A stretch of 64,000 nt of DNA from an uncultured Flavobacteriales bacterium (GTDB lineage: Bacteria > Bacteroidota > Bacteroidia > Flavobacteriales_D > Sanyastnellaceae), in contig CALSMK010000007.1 of the NCBI GenBank assembly GCA_943787435.1, forward strand, positions 18,098-82,097, given 5' to 3'. Position numbers and translations under genes: made by a program. Under the pieces are notes generated by a model. The model had not been told where the DNA came from, made no database searches, and worked only from the letters and a program-made list of their open reading frames with translations. This document shows positions 27,204 through 36,275 of this stretch, one piece after another (the stretch's first letter is position 1; the number at the start of each line of letters is the position of its first letter).

Positions 27204-28618
27204 TGAGCAGCCAGAGGTGGCCACACTTGGGCCTCTGGCCTTTGTTGTTCTTCATCCTGATTGGATGGAGCGGGCCCACCCTGCATGCTCAAAGTGACCC
27301 CAAAACCAGCGACGAGGTCACCCGCATTTTGTTTGTCTTTGACGCGTCCAACTCCATGAACGCCTATTGGGACCGTCGTCGAAAGTGGGATGTTGCACGC
27401 GAACTTCTCGCTGCCTCTTTGGACAGTTTAATCGGAATCGAAAACCTTGAATTGGGCCTGAGGGTCTATGGCCACGGGACCAAGCACGTCAAAGGACAGC
27501 AGGATTGCGATGACACTGAATTGGTTGTGCCCATCGGACCAGGACGGAATCTCATCATTCAACAAGAGCTGAAAAAGCTCAAGGCCCAGGGCACCACCCC
27601 CATCGCGCGGTCATTGCTCAAAGCTGCAGACGATTTTGCCGCCACCACCGGCCCGGGAAAAAATGTCATTCTTCTGATCACCGATGGCATCGAAGCTTGT
27701 GATGAAGACCCTTGCGCCGTCTCGCGGGCTCTCCAAGCGCAGGGAATTGTCATCAAACCCTTCATCATTGGAATCGGATTGGAAGAGCAGTACCGAAGCA
27801 CGTTCCAATGTGTGGGGCGGTACTTTGATGCATCAGAGCCAGAAGGATTCGCCGATGTCCTGGACATTGTGATTGACCAAGCCATACACCGCACGTCCGC
27901 ACAGGTGAACCTGCTCAATTCCAAAGGAGAGCCCATTGAGAGCAACCTGCCTTTTGAGGTCATTGAGAAAAAATCGGGTCATCCCGTCATTCAAGCGGTT
28001 CACACATTGAATTCTGCCTCGGTACCGGACACGCTCGTGTTGAACCCGGTGCCGGTTTACGATGTGGTGGTTCACACCTTGCCCCCTGTTATCGCTGAAG
28101 ACATCACATTGACCCCGAGAATTCACAACCACATTTCCATTGAAGCCCCCACCGGCTTTCTGGACTTGAGCCTTCCAAATCCACGGAGTGTGCTGTCGGA
28201 CTTGTCTGCCCGGGTCACTTTGGCGGGCGAGGATTGCTCCACGGTTTTTCATCAAAACATGGGAAGCCGCCAACGCTATCTCACAGGCACCTATGATGTG
28301 GAGTTCCCCACCTTGCCCCCTGTCTTGGTTCAAGGCGTCAAAATTGGTGACAAACGAATCGTTCCCATTGGAATTTCAGAGCCTGGATTGCTGAGACTGA
28401 ACACCTCTTCAATGGGATACGGAGGGCTTTTTCTTGAAACGGAAGAAGGCCGTCAAATGGTGGTGCCATTCAGTGGCACAGACCCCTCTGGTTCCTACAA
28501 CCTTCAGCCTGGACGTTACGTCATGGTATTCCGAGCCAAACGCGCCCAAACAACAGAATTGTCCGTCACCCGCACTTTTGACCTCCGTTCAGGAGGCATG
28601 CACACCATTGAATTGTAA
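27203..28618 (+). CDS. Secreted von Willebrand factor A domain protein inside the transketolase operon
   Basis: 471 residues from ATG 27203 (a TTG 3 bases upstream is also in frame). The signal peptide is hydrophobic (LWPLLFFILIGWSGPTLHAQ). The VWA domain spans about 40-235, with a complete MIDAS: DASNS (about 48), the Thr in QGTTPIARSL and the Asp in LLITDGIEAC. Two Cys pairs (DCDD, CDEDPC) lie in it. The C-terminal 230 residues are beta-rich repeats (IEVIEKKSGHP, TYDVEFPTLPPV, PGRYVMVFRAKR) similar to carboxypeptidase-regulatory-like folds. It should bind metal and a protein ligand outside the cytoplasm. The location between cytoplasmic enzyme genes, with a 1-base overlap and a 2-base gap, shows co-transcription but not shared function. 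Confidence 0.87.
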   Translation: MSSQRWPHLGLWPLLFFILIGWSGPTLHAQSDPKTSDEVTRILFVFDASNSMNAYWDRRRKWDVARELLAASLDSLIGIENLELGLRVYGHGTKHVKGQQDCDDTELVVPIGPGRNLIIQQELKKLKAQGTTPIARSLLKAADDFAATTGPGKNVILLITDGIEACDEDPCAVSRALQAQGIVIKPFIIGIGLEEQYRSTFQCVGRYFDASEPEGFADVLDIVIDQAIHRTSAQVNLLNSKGEPIESNLPFEVIEKKSGHPVIQAVHTLNSASVPDTLVLNPVPVYDVVVHTLPPVIAEDITLTPRIHNHISIEAPTGFLDLSLPNPRSVLSDLSARVTLAGEDCSTVFHQNMGSRQRYLTGTYDVEFPTLPPVLVQGVKIGDKRIVPIGISEPGLLRLNTSSMGYGGLFLETEEGRQMVVPFSGTDPSGSYNLQPGRYVMVFRAKRAQTTELSVTRTFDLRSGGMHTIEL

Positions 28619-28620
28619 TC

Positions 28621-29613
28621 ATGCTCGACTTTATCACTGCCGACAACTCCGAACTCGAAGCCCTCGAACGCAAAGACACGCGAAGTGGCTTTGGACAGGG
28701 CCTTCTTGAGGTGGGACAAGCCCACCCAAATGCTGTGGCGCTTTGCGCAGACCTCACTGGGTCTCTCAAAATGAACGCATTCAAAGATGCCTTTCCAGAC
28801 CGTTTTCACCAGGCCGGCATCGCCGAAGCCAACATGATTGGGGTGGCTGCAGGCATGACCATTGGCGGCTTGATTCCATTCACAGGAACCTTTGCCAACT
28901 TCTCCACTGGACGGGTGTACGATCAGATTCGTCAGAGCGTGGCCTACAGTGAGAAAAACGTCAAGATTTGCGCCTCTCACTGCGGCTTAACGTTGGGTGA
29001 AGATGGAGCAACGCACCAAATCTTGGAAGATGTGGGCATGATGAAAATGCTCCCCAACATGACGGTGATTCACACATGTGATTATGAGCAGACCCGAAAT
29101 GCCACCCACGCCATCGCCAAGCACCATGGTCCGGTGTACTTCCGTTTTGGAAGGCCCAAAGTGCCCATCATTACCGAAGCCGATACTCCTTTCATCATCG
29201 GTCAAGCCCGGCGTGTGATGACCGGATCAGACGTCACTTTGGTGGCCAACGGTCATTTGGTTTGGAACGCCATTTTGGCTGCACGACAGCTGGCCGCAGA
29301 AGGGGTTTCAGTCGACCTCTTGGACATGCACACCGTGAAGCCCATGGATGAAGCTGCGCTGATCGAAAGCGTGAAGCGTACAGGTTGCTTGGTCACAGCC
29401 GAAGAGCACCAGAGGGCTGGCGGAATGGGTGAAAGTGCTGCGGCATGCTTGGCGAGCCATATGCCAACACCCCAACGCTTTGTTGCCGTCAATGACAGCT
29501 TTGGAGAATCTGGCACACCTGCTCAGCTCCTCGAGAAGTACGGATTGGGGCCTTCAGCGATTGTGTCCGCCTGCAAGGAGGTCATCGCAGTGAAGCAAGG
29601 TCTTCCCGCCTGA
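28621..29613 (+). CDS. Transketolase, C-terminal subunit
   Basis: 330 residues. This is the pyrimidine-binding and C-terminal domain half of transketolase: TRSGFGQGLLEVGQAHPNAVALCADLTGS, FHQAGIAEANMIGVAAGM (Glu that activates the thiamine), FTGTFANFSTGRVYDQIRQSVAY, SHCGLTLGEDGATHQ and YFRFGRPKVP. The C-terminal alpha/beta domain has TLVANGHLVWNAILAARQL and LLDMHTVKPMDE. It pairs with the product of the gene at 26358. It starts 2 bases after the VWA stop and is followed by a hairpin shared with convergent dapA. Confidence 0.95.
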   Translation: MLDFITADNSELEALERKDTRSGFGQGLLEVGQAHPNAVALCADLTGSLKMNAFKDAFPDRFHQAGIAEANMIGVAAGMTIGGLIPFTGTFANFSTGRVYDQIRQSVAYSEKNVKICASHCGLTLGEDGATHQILEDVGMMKMLPNMTVIHTCDYEQTRNATHAIAKHHGPVYFRFGRPKVPIITEADTPFIIGQARRVMTGSDVTLVANGHLVWNAILAARQLAAEGVSVDLLDMHTVKPMDEAALIESVKRTGCLVTAEEHQRAGGMGESAAACLASHMPTPQRFVAVNDSFGESGTPAQLLEKYGLGPSAIVSACKEVIAVKQGLPA

Positions 29614-29634
29614 TCAAAGGCGTTTCGCTTGATC
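29612..29634. terminator. Hairpin between convergent transketolase and dapA genes
   Basis: GATCAA (29612-29617) pairs with TTGATC (29629-29634), with GCG/CGC extending the stem around a short loop. It sits exactly between two stop codons. No long T run follows, so it is a weak terminator candidate in both directions. Confidence 0.4.
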
Positions 29635-30543
29635 TTATGACTCGGTGCGGCTTGGAACTCCATCCATCGCCGCCATCGCTTGATACAATCGATCGCGATG
29701 GAGCTTGGTCGCAGGCAACAAAGGCAAGCGCGGAGTAGCCCCGCAAATGCCAAGCAAGTTGCACACAGCCTTGATTCCTGTTGGATTGCCTTCCGCAAAG
29801 AGTGCGTCAAGCAAGGGTTGCTGGTCTTCCAACATTTTTCCTGCCTCTTTCACCGAGCCAAATGAGGCCAAATCAAGGGCTTCTGCCCATCGATCGGGAA
29901 AGGCATTGCCAATCACACTCACCAATCCATCTCCTCCCATGGCCATCATGGGAATGGCATTGACATCGTCTCCGGAGAGCAAGGCAAAGGTGTCTGCGAC
30001 GCCTGACCGAATCTTCTGAAAGGCCGCCATGTCATCATTGGCCTGTTTTAGGGCCACGACTTGTGGACAGGTGCTGGCCACCTCGATGACGGTTTCTGGT
30101 TCAATGTTGACACACGCCCGAGAAGGAACGTTGTACATGATGATGGGCAAGGAAGTCACCTCGGACAGTGCCTGATAGTGGGCCACCAGTCCTGGTTGGC
30201 TGGGCTTGATATAAGCCGGAGGGCTGATCAAAAGGCCATCCAACCCGCGGGTATCCATGGCTTCCATGCGGCGCACCGCAGCCACGGTCCCTCCACTGCC
30301 GTCAAATCCCGCCACGATGGGGAGCCTTCCTGCGTTGACCTCTTGGACAAAGTCCAATACCCGACGCTGTTCTGACTCATCCATCAATTGAGCCTCACCT
30401 GTGCTGCCCAAAACCACCAAAAAGTGCGCCTTGCTTCCAGAAACGTGGTGGACCATTCGTTCCAGCCCCGGGAAGTCAATGCTGCCGTCTTCACTGAATG
30501 GCGTAATGAGGGCCACGCCGAGGCCACTGAATCGCTTGTTCAT
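29635..30543 (-). CDS. dapA: 4-hydroxy-tetrahydrodipicolinate synthase
   Basis: 302 residues. The (beta/alpha)8 lyase signatures are GVALITPFSEDGSID near the N-terminus, FLVVLGSTGEAQLMDESEQRRV (the substrate-contact GSTGE), the catalytic Tyr in IIMYNVPSRACVNI and the Schiff-base Lys in VVALKQANDD. It condenses pyruvate with aspartate semialdehyde, the first committed step to lysine and diaminopimelate. ATG 30543 overlaps the stop of the upstream gene by 4 bases. The related N-acetylneuraminate lyase family shares the fold, but the LGSTGE and NVPSR sequences favour DapA. Confidence 0.94.
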   Translation of the reverse strand: MNKRFSGLGVALITPFSEDGSIDFPGLERMVHHVSGSKAHFLVVLGSTGEAQLMDESEQRRVLDFVQEVNAGRLPIVAGFDGSGGTVAAVRRMEAMDTRGLDGLLISPPAYIKPSQPGLVAHYQALSEVTSLPIIMYNVPSRACVNIEPETVIEVASTCPQVVALKQANDDMAAFQKIRSGVADTFALLSGDDVNAIPMMAMGGDGLVSVIGNAFPDRWAEALDLASFGSVKEAGKMLEDQQPLLDALFAEGNPTGIKAVCNLLGICGATPRLPLLPATKLHRDRLYQAMAAMDGVPSRTES

Positions 30544-31130
30544 TTCAAGTCGAGTGTTTTCAAGTAATGCAACGCCAATTGAACGAAAGATGACATATCG
30601 GATTCTTCAGGCCATGTCAACATAAAATCCAAATCCTTCAAACCCAACCCAGCCGGGCCCACTTTAAAGGCAATCGTGGACCGTTTGAGCAATGCCTTTA
30701 AGGTCAAATTGTCGCCACTTTGCCCCAAGTAAATCAACACATCACCTTCGTCCAATCCATTGGGATTCACTTTGGGCAAGCCATTGGAGGCCACTTCGTC
30801 CCTCCAAAAAAGCTGAACTGCCCCGTGCTGAGGAAAATCAGATGGTGGCGATTGGCCCGCCTCCAAACTGCGAATCCGCTGTGCCCGCGCTTTGGCGTGG
30901 GCCTTTTGGGTCAATCCGGTATCGGCCACAATCTTCCATTCGCCCAGCTCTGGATATCCGTCCAGACCATCCACCAAATCCTTCAATTGCGACCTTAAAG
31001 CGAGGGTGTAGGCTGGAACCAAAAAGAGGACAGAGGTGCTTTCATCTACACGGGTTCCCTGCCTGAGTCTGTCAGGAGATTTTTCCTTTTTGAGGGCAGA
31101 ACGCCCCCATCTTTTCAGCAATGCTCGCAT
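30540..31130 (-). CDS. DUF6913-like protein coupled to dapA
   Basis: 196 residues, no signal peptide. It has a basic N-terminus (RALLKRWGRSALKKEK), then alternating helices and strands, and an end VGPAGLGLKDLDFMLTWPEESDMSSFVQLALHYLKTLDLK. I recall similar proteins next to dapA in Flavobacteriia under DUF6913, but this is memory-based. The function is unknown. The stop overlaps the dapA start by 4 bases, so the two are translated together. The ATG at 31130 has no alternative nearby. Confidence 0.65.
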   Translation of the reverse strand: MRALLKRWGRSALKKEKSPDRLRQGTRVDESTSVLFLVPAYTLALRSQLKDLVDGLDGYPELGEWKIVADTGLTQKAHAKARAQRIRSLEAGQSPPSDFPQHGAVQLFWRDEVASNGLPKVNPNGLDEGDVLIYLGQSGDNLTLKALLKRSTIAFKVGPAGLGLKDLDFMLTWPEESDMSSFVQLALHYLKTLDLK

Positions 31131-31218
31131 GGCAATCAGGCCCTACAATTTACAAGGGGCCTTTGAAACAAGGACTGGATTTCATGAGAATGCCCATCAC
31201 TTGCAAACAGGCAAAAAA

Positions 31219-31887
31219 TCAGTGGCTCCCTTTGAGCTTATCGGCAAAGAGCGCTTTGAACTTCTTCACCTTGGGGCCAACAACCGCCACGCAATAGCCT
31301 TGATCCGGATTGCGAGCGAAATAATCCTGGTGGTACTCCTCTGCCACATAAAACGGAGCTTGTTCCTCGATGGTTGTGACAATGGGGTCGTCCCACAACC
31401 CAGCTTCTTCAGCGGCCTCTAAAGAAGCCTGAGCCAACTTGAACTGGGCTTCTGTCTGAGGAAAAATCGCAGAACGGTATTGTGTCCCTGCATCTGCGCC
31501 CTGACGGTTCAACGTGGTGGGGTCATGTGTCCTCCAGAACACCTCCAAGAGCTCTCCAAAACTGACTTCAGCCGGGTCAAAAGTGATGCGCACGGCCTCG
31601 GCGTGGCCGGTACGACCTGTGCAAATTTCCCGATATCCAGGATTCTTGATCTGCCCTCCAGTGTATCCACTCTCCACTTTCACCACCCCTGTCATTTCAA
31701 CATAAATGGCTTCGGTGCACCAAAAACAGCCGCCAGCGAGGACAGCGTATTCCAATCCTTCAGGGGGAGTTGTGTTGAGCATAGAGGAATCTGTGGGGTT
31801 TTGAGAAGATGAATTTGCCGCGACACAACCGGAAGCGAACCAAGTCAACAATACAAATGCGAAGGCGTGGGAGAATGTTCTTTTCAT
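31219..31887 (-). CDS. msrA: Peptide-methionine (S)-S-oxide reductase MsrA, lipoprotein form
   Basis: 222 residues from ATG 31887. A lipoprotein signal (HAFAFVLLTWFASGC) precedes the enzyme, so it should be anchored in the envelope. The catalytic motif GGCFWCTEAIY (nucleophile Cys first) lies near residue 65. ESGYTGGQIKNPGYREICTGRTGHAEAVRI and VFWRTHDPTTLNRQGADAGTQYRSAIF follow, all MsrA hallmarks. The resolving Cys is probably near the C-terminus (DQGYCVAV). It repairs oxidised methionine in periplasmic proteins. It lies 17 bases after the DUF5723 gene, in one minus-strand unit with ilvE. Confidence 0.95.
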   Translation of the reverse strand: MKRTFSHAFAFVLLTWFASGCVAANSSSQNPTDSSMLNTTPPEGLEYAVLAGGCFWCTEAIYVEMTGVVKVESGYTGGQIKNPGYREICTGRTGHAEAVRITFDPAEVSFGELLEVFWRTHDPTTLNRQGADAGTQYRSAIFPQTEAQFKLAQASLEAAEEAGLWDDPIVTTIEEQAPFYVAEEYHQDYFARNPDQGYCVAVVGPKVKKFKALFADKLKGSH

Positions 31888-31904
31888 GGATAGGAGATTT
31901 AAAA

Positions 31905-33443
31905 TCACTTCCCACCATTCAAACTCCGTGCCGGGTTTAGTGTTCTCGTGTAGCTCCAACCGATACCCCATCTGCGCTCAGGAGCCAACCACCCCAAAAG
32001 GTCATCGGTGGCCAATCCAAATTGCGCGCGGCTTTCTTTTCTGGCCAAAATCAAAGCCACCGGCCACCTCACGTCACCTCCTTCTCTCCAGCGAAAGCCA
32101 CCCATGGCTGTGAATGGCCCCAAACGTCCTCGTCCTCCCACACCAATTTCTGTAGGCTGTCTCAACAGAGCCTGATTCAATGGCGCAGCAAACTCCACCC
32201 CAATCAAGGTGGTGCTGGCCAACATGATGCCGCCATTCAAGCGAACTCGACTGGGAAGGGCCACAACCCTTCGTTCTGGCGAGGCATTGAGAAACAGGGA
32301 CGCTGGTGCCAATCCTTCGTTGAGGGCATCCAACACCCCTCCTTCTTGATTCACCCACCCTTCCAATGACACCACAGGATTGTTGAGGCTGTATGATTCG
32401 CCTTGCCAATCCATGCTCCCCATTTCGGTGATGGCCAATGAGGCGAACCAAAGGTTGGCCAACTCGACCCGGACAGATGCATCCAAGGCCACTCCAAAGC
32501 CCGCTGGACGCAAAGCATCACCCAACGTTGCATCTGGCGCTACAAGCTCTGCCCCAAATCCGCGATTGAAGGCCGCAAACGCAGTTTTGGTTTCTCCATT
32601 GACTTCGTAGTATCCACTTCCTCGGTAGTAGCGTCCAGCCAAACCCGCCGCGACCACCATGGGGCCTGAGTTGACCAGCTTGACACCAAACCCAGCGCTA
32701 TATGAACGAACATGCTGAACGGCAAACTCGCTGCCTTCCATCAGTTCCAAGGCCAGAAGCGCGCCATTGTCACGCAACCCATTCTCCACTTGTTCAAACT
32801 GAGCATTGGTCAAGTCATCCACGTCCACAATGGTCCCATCGGTCAATTCGACCTGGTCAAACAAACTTGAAGCCTGGCCCAGCATGACGAAACTGGCGAG
32901 GTTTTGACTGGGGCTCAGAGACGCGCTGTAACGGTCTTCAATGGTCCAACCCCAACCGCCTCTGCGACCGTGCCTGGACCAGCCGACCCAGCGCATTTGG
33001 GCTTCCATGCTCGTGGGGGACTGGCTCAACTGATCGGCTGTTGCCCTTCTGTTTTCGAGGCTCCAATTCTTGCCCTCACCCACCAAATTCAACAGGGGCG
33101 TACCGTCCAACAGAGGCGTGTTGACCACAAGGCCTCCTTCGAACCCACTGAAAAAACGAAAACGTTCACTTTTCCTCTTGAGCTTGCGCTGTTTTCGGCT
33201 GAGTGTATCTGAACCCGCCGAAAAGACCTCTTTGGACGCAAAAGGCCTTTCTGTGGCCAACAAAGATGGATTGACACCAATGGCATGGTGGCCAATGGCA
33301 GTGATGCCCGGTATGGGACTGCCCATCAAATCCACGCCTGCAACCTGCGATTGAACAGGTTGAAATGACACGAGAAGAAAAAGGAAAGCAACAGAACCTT
33401 TGCAGACTGATGCCCAAGAAGATTGTAAGAAGTGATTTGTCAT
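31905..33443 (-). CDS. DUF5723-like outer-membrane beta-barrel protein
   Basis: 512 residues from ATG 33443, which shares one base with the ilvE stop. It has a signal peptide (VAFLFLLVSFQPVQSQ). IGHHAIGVNPSLLAT near residue 40 is the start typical of DUF5723 and PorV-like outer-membrane families. The rest alternates hydrophobic strands with turns (GWGWTIEDRYSASLSPSQNLAS, GFGVKLVNSGPMVVAAGLAGRYYRG, LANLWFASLAITEMGSMDWQG, RLGPFTAMGGFRWREGG) and ends in WSYTRTLNPARS, a barrel-like pattern. It probably sits in the outer membrane; transport or scaffold roles are unknown. Confidence 0.75.
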   Translation of the reverse strand: MTNHFLQSSWASVCKGSVAFLFLLVSFQPVQSQVAGVDLMGSPIPGITAIGHHAIGVNPSLLATERPFASKEVFSAGSDTLSRKQRKLKRKSERFRFFSGFEGGLVVNTPLLDGTPLLNLVGEGKNWSLENRRATADQLSQSPTSMEAQMRWVGWSRHGRRGGWGWTIEDRYSASLSPSQNLASFVMLGQASSLFDQVELTDGTIVDVDDLTNAQFEQVENGLRDNGALLALELMEGSEFAVQHVRSYSAGFGVKLVNSGPMVVAAGLAGRYYRGSGYYEVNGETKTAFAAFNRGFGAELVAPDATLGDALRPAGFGVALDASVRVELANLWFASLAITEMGSMDWQGESYSLNNPVVSLEGWVNQEGGVLDALNEGLAPASLFLNASPERRVVALPSRVRLNGGIMLASTTLIGVEFAAPLNQALLRQPTEIGVGGRGRLGPFTAMGGFRWREGGDVRWPVALILARKESRAQFGLATDDLLGWLAPERRWGIGWSYTRTLNPARSLNGGK

Positions 33444-34507
33444 CAAAGGACGATTCTCCAGCCGAATGGATCCTCTGCCCTTCCACGGCGGATGTCATCG
33501 AGTCCTTTGGCCAATTTGGGCATGATCGTCCATCCTTCAACAGGAGGCAATTCCACGTCTCCTCCAACAAAGCCAATGGCCTCAATGGCTGTCATGGTGG
33601 CCGCAGTTCCTACACCAAAAGCCTCTTGCAAAGACCCAGATTCAGCTGCAGCCTTCAACTCCGACACCCCGATTCGACGCTCTTCGACTTCAATTCCGAA
33701 GTGACGCGCCAGCTCTAAGATGCTGGCACGCGTAACCCCATTGAGTACGGTGTCTCCCAAAGCAGGCGAAACCAGCTTTCCATCCATCACAAACACCGCG
33801 TTCATGGTGCCACTTTCTTCGATGTACTTGTGCTCAACTGCATCGGTCCACAGGATTTGGTCGTAGCCTTGAGCTTTGGCCAGCTCAGTCGGCCTCAAGG
33901 CTGCACCGTAATTGCCCGCTGCCTTTGCAAATCCTGTTCCACCAGGCGCGGCACGCGTGTATTCCGTCTCCACCTTGACCCGCACATTGCCTTTGTAGTA
34001 AGGACCCACAGGACAGGTGAAAATCACAAATCGGTATTGCGCACTTGGCCTGACGCCCACGTGAACCTCAGTGGCAAACATGAAGGGTCGGATGTACAGT
34101 GAAGACCCTTCCGCGTTGGGCACCCACTGGGAGTCCAACTTCAAGAGTTCTTTGAGGGCCTCCATAAAGGTCTCCTCATCCACCTTGGGCATGCACATGC
34201 GTTCTCCACTGACATTGAACCGTCGAATGTTGTCCTCTGGACGAAACAATGCGATTCCGCCATCGGGCTGGCGAAAAGCCTTCATGCCTTCAAAAATGGC
34301 TTGCCCGTAATGAAGAACCATGGCTGCTGGACTCAACCTCATGTCTCCGTATGGCTCGATGACCCCTGTATTCCACTTTCCGTCTTCGAATTCCATCGTA
34401 AACTGATGGTCAGAAAACACACTGCCAAAAGGCAGATTTTCGATGTCGACCTCAGTAATTCTGGAGGTCTCCGTTCGCTGAATGTCAAAAAGGGTCGTCG
34501 TCATCAT
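33443..34507 (-). CDS. ilvE: Branched-chain amino acid aminotransferase
   Basis: 354 residues from ATG 34507 (or 34504), fitting the eukaryote-like bacterial BCAT branch. Motifs are LHYGQAIFEGMKAFRQPDGGIALFRPEDNIRRF, YIRPFMFATE, the PLP Lys in KAAGNYGAALRPTELAKAQGYDQILWTD, EESGTMNAVFV and ILELARHFGIEVEERRI. It carries out the last step of Leu/Ile/Val synthesis or the first of their breakdown. It has its own well-formed promoter and leads the ilvE-DUF5723-msrA unit. Confidence 0.95.
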   Translation of the reverse strand: MMTTTLFDIQRTETSRITEVDIENLPFGSVFSDHQFTMEFEDGKWNTGVIEPYGDMRLSPAAMVLHYGQAIFEGMKAFRQPDGGIALFRPEDNIRRFNVSGERMCMPKVDEETFMEALKELLKLDSQWVPNAEGSSLYIRPFMFATEVHVGVRPSAQYRFVIFTCPVGPYYKGNVRVKVETEYTRAAPGGTGFAKAAGNYGAALRPTELAKAQGYDQILWTDAVEHKYIEESGTMNAVFVMDGKLVSPALGDTVLNGVTRASILELARHFGIEVEERRIGVSELKAAAESGSLQEAFGVGTAATMTAIEAIGFVGGDVELPPVEGWTIMPKLAKGLDDIRRGRAEDPFGWRIVL

Positions 34508-34540
34508 GGGCCTATCATTAAGGTCACTGCTCTCACGTTG

Positions 34541-34569
34541 CAAAAGTACGCGGTACGAATTCCTTACAA
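34541..34569 (-). promoter_or_regulatory. ilvE promoter
   Basis: On the minus strand TTG (34569-34567), an 18-base spacer and TACTTTTG (34548-34541) match the Bacteroidota -33/-7 pattern. The predicted leader before ATG 34507 is about 30 bases. Confidence 0.65.
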
Positions 34570-34580
34570 CACACTGAAGC

Positions 34581-35255
34581 TCAGTGCTCAGGCGCAAACA
34601 AGAACTTGTTCGGGCTCACCAAACCCGCCTGCACGGCATAGAGAACGACAGATGCCGTGTTGTTGACCCCCAACTTCTGGAAGATGTTGCGGCGGTGCGT
34701 GGTCACGGTATGGGGACTCACGAATAGTTTTTCGGAAATCTGAGGGTTGGTGAAGCCCTCCGCGATCAATCGAATCACCTCCAACTCTCTTTTGCTTAAT
34801 GAGACCCCTGCACATGAGGGGTCTATCACATCCAAAGAGTCCAAGTTGATGCCTTCGCGTTTGATGGCATCCAGAATTTGAGAGCAGAAAAACTTTCGGC
34901 CACAATGGACTTCCCTCACCGCTTCGACAATCTCTTGAAGGTCACAGTCCTTTTTGACGTACCCATCGACACCTGCTCGCAGAGCATGAACCAAAGTGCT
35001 TCCCCTCTGGTTGTCGGTCAAGGCCAACACCCGGATCCGGCCTGATGCCTTCAATCTCACCACAGTTTCCACTGAGAAGCCATCAGCCACAAAGTCCAGA
35101 ATGACCAAGTCTGGCGAAAAACTCGAAAGGAACCCAAACAGCTCTTCTTCATTTCGCACTTGGCCCACGACTTCGTTGAGTCCATGCGAGCGCAAGGTGG
35201 CCTGGAGGCCACAAGCCACCAACTGGTTGCTGTCTGCGATGAGAATTTGAGACAT
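34581..35255 (-). CDS. NarL/FixJ-type response regulator (orphan)
   Basis: 224 residues. The receiver domain (1-120) has the phospho-acceptor Asp54 in DLVILDF, a switch Thr in VLALTDNQ and the conserved Lys in GYVKKDCDL. Of the N-terminal acidic pair only Asp8 is present (ADS). The C-terminal LuxR helix-turn-helix (about 150-215) reads SKRELEVIRLIAEGFTNPQISEKLFVSPHTVTTHRRNIFQKLGV. It should bind DNA when phosphorylated. No histidine kinase is adjacent, so its partner and regulon are unknown. The ilvE promoter lies 12-40 bases after its stop, so ilvE could be read through from it. Confidence 0.92.
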   Translation of the reverse strand: MSQILIADSNQLVACGLQATLRSHGLNEVVGQVRNEEELFGFLSSFSPDLVILDFVADGFSVETVVRLKASGRIRVLALTDNQRGSTLVHALRAGVDGYVKKDCDLQEIVEAVREVHCGRKFFCSQILDAIKREGINLDSLDVIDPSCAGVSLSKRELEVIRLIAEGFTNPQISEKLFVSPHTVTTHRRNIFQKLGVNNTASVVLYAVQAGLVSPNKFLFAPEH

Positions 35256-35341
35256 GTCTTATTCAGACTGATTCTTAATAGCAAAGCTAATCATCCCTTT
35301 CGAGAGAAGCGCCTATGAATCCCAAACCTTCTCCCAATTCT

Positions 35342-36262
35342 TCACATGAAAGGAACAGAAAGCACCATTCCGTCCTTGGCCATCACTGTGGCGTCAAAAA
35401 CGGCTTTGGCCTCCTTCAAATGAACCTCCATGGAAGTGTATCGGGCCGAAACATGCCCCAGCACAAGCTGCCCAACTTCTGCATCCCTCGCAATCTTGGC
35501 TGCTTGGGTGGCCGTGCTGTGAAACGTCTTTTTCGCTCGGGCCTTCAATCGGTCATCGAAGGTGGCCTCGTGATACAACAGGTTGACCCCAGCAACAGAC
35601 TTGGCAATGGGGGTCCAATAATTGGTGTCGGCAGCATACCCATAGCTTCTGGAAGCCAGTTGTGGATAGCAAGCCGATGAAGAGGCAATCACCGTCCCAT
35701 CCGCACGCACCACATCCTTCCCCTTTTTCAGGGTTAGAATCTCTGAAGGCTCCAGGTTGAACCTTTTCACCCAATCCTTCCGAATCCCTGGCTCCTTTGG
35801 CTTTTCGCGAAGGATGAAACCAGTGGTTGGAATTCGATGCCGGACCGGGAAGCTCTCCAATTGAACTGTGGCATCTTCAAACAGAACCACTGGACCATCC
35901 GTGGTCGTGGGATGAAAATGAACTTTAAAGTCCAGCCAACTCTCCCCCACTTCCTGATGCAAATCCAGAACCTCTTTCAGCCTTGCCGGACCATAAATGT
36001 GAAGGTCCTTTTCTCTTCCGAACAAGCTGAACGTAGAAATCAACCCAGGCAGTCCCAGGTAATGATCCCCATGCATGTGAGAAATCGCAATGTGATCTAT
36101 CCGCATCAAGCGGACTTTATGATGCCGCATGGCCATCTGTGTGCCCTCGCCGCAATCCAGTAAGAATTGCTTTTCGTGGACATTGACGACTTGAGCTGTG
36201 GGGTTGCGACCAGGCAGAGGCAAGGCAGCACCACACCCCAAAATGGTCACATCAAACCGCAC
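35342..36262 (-). CDS. rnz: Ribonuclease Z
   Basis: 306 residues, typical of the short bacterial form. The metallo-beta-lactamase motif is HIAISHMHGDHYLGLPGLI (HxHxDH, about residue 60). LLDCGEGTQMAMRH precedes it and GVNLLYHEATFDDRLKARAKKTFHSTATQAAKIA follows, with later His in VLGHVSARYTSM. It removes 3' trailers from tRNA precursors. It is the last gene of the pyrR-pyrB-STAS-T9SS-rnz run, 13 bases after the T9SS gene. Confidence 0.96.
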   Translation of the reverse strand: MRFDVTILGCGAALPLPGRNPTAQVVNVHEKQFLLDCGEGTQMAMRHHKVRLMRIDHIAISHMHGDHYLGLPGLISTFSLFGREKDLHIYGPARLKEVLDLHQEVGESWLDFKVHFHPTTTDGPVVLFEDATVQLESFPVRHRIPTTGFILREKPKEPGIRKDWVKRFNLEPSEILTLKKGKDVVRADGTVIASSSACYPQLASRSYGYAADTNYWTPIAKSVAGVNLLYHEATFDDRLKARAKKTFHSTATQAAKIARDAEVGQLVLGHVSARYTSMEVHLKEAKAVFDATVMAKDGMVLSVPFM

Positions 36263-36275
36263 TTGCTTCAGCGCC

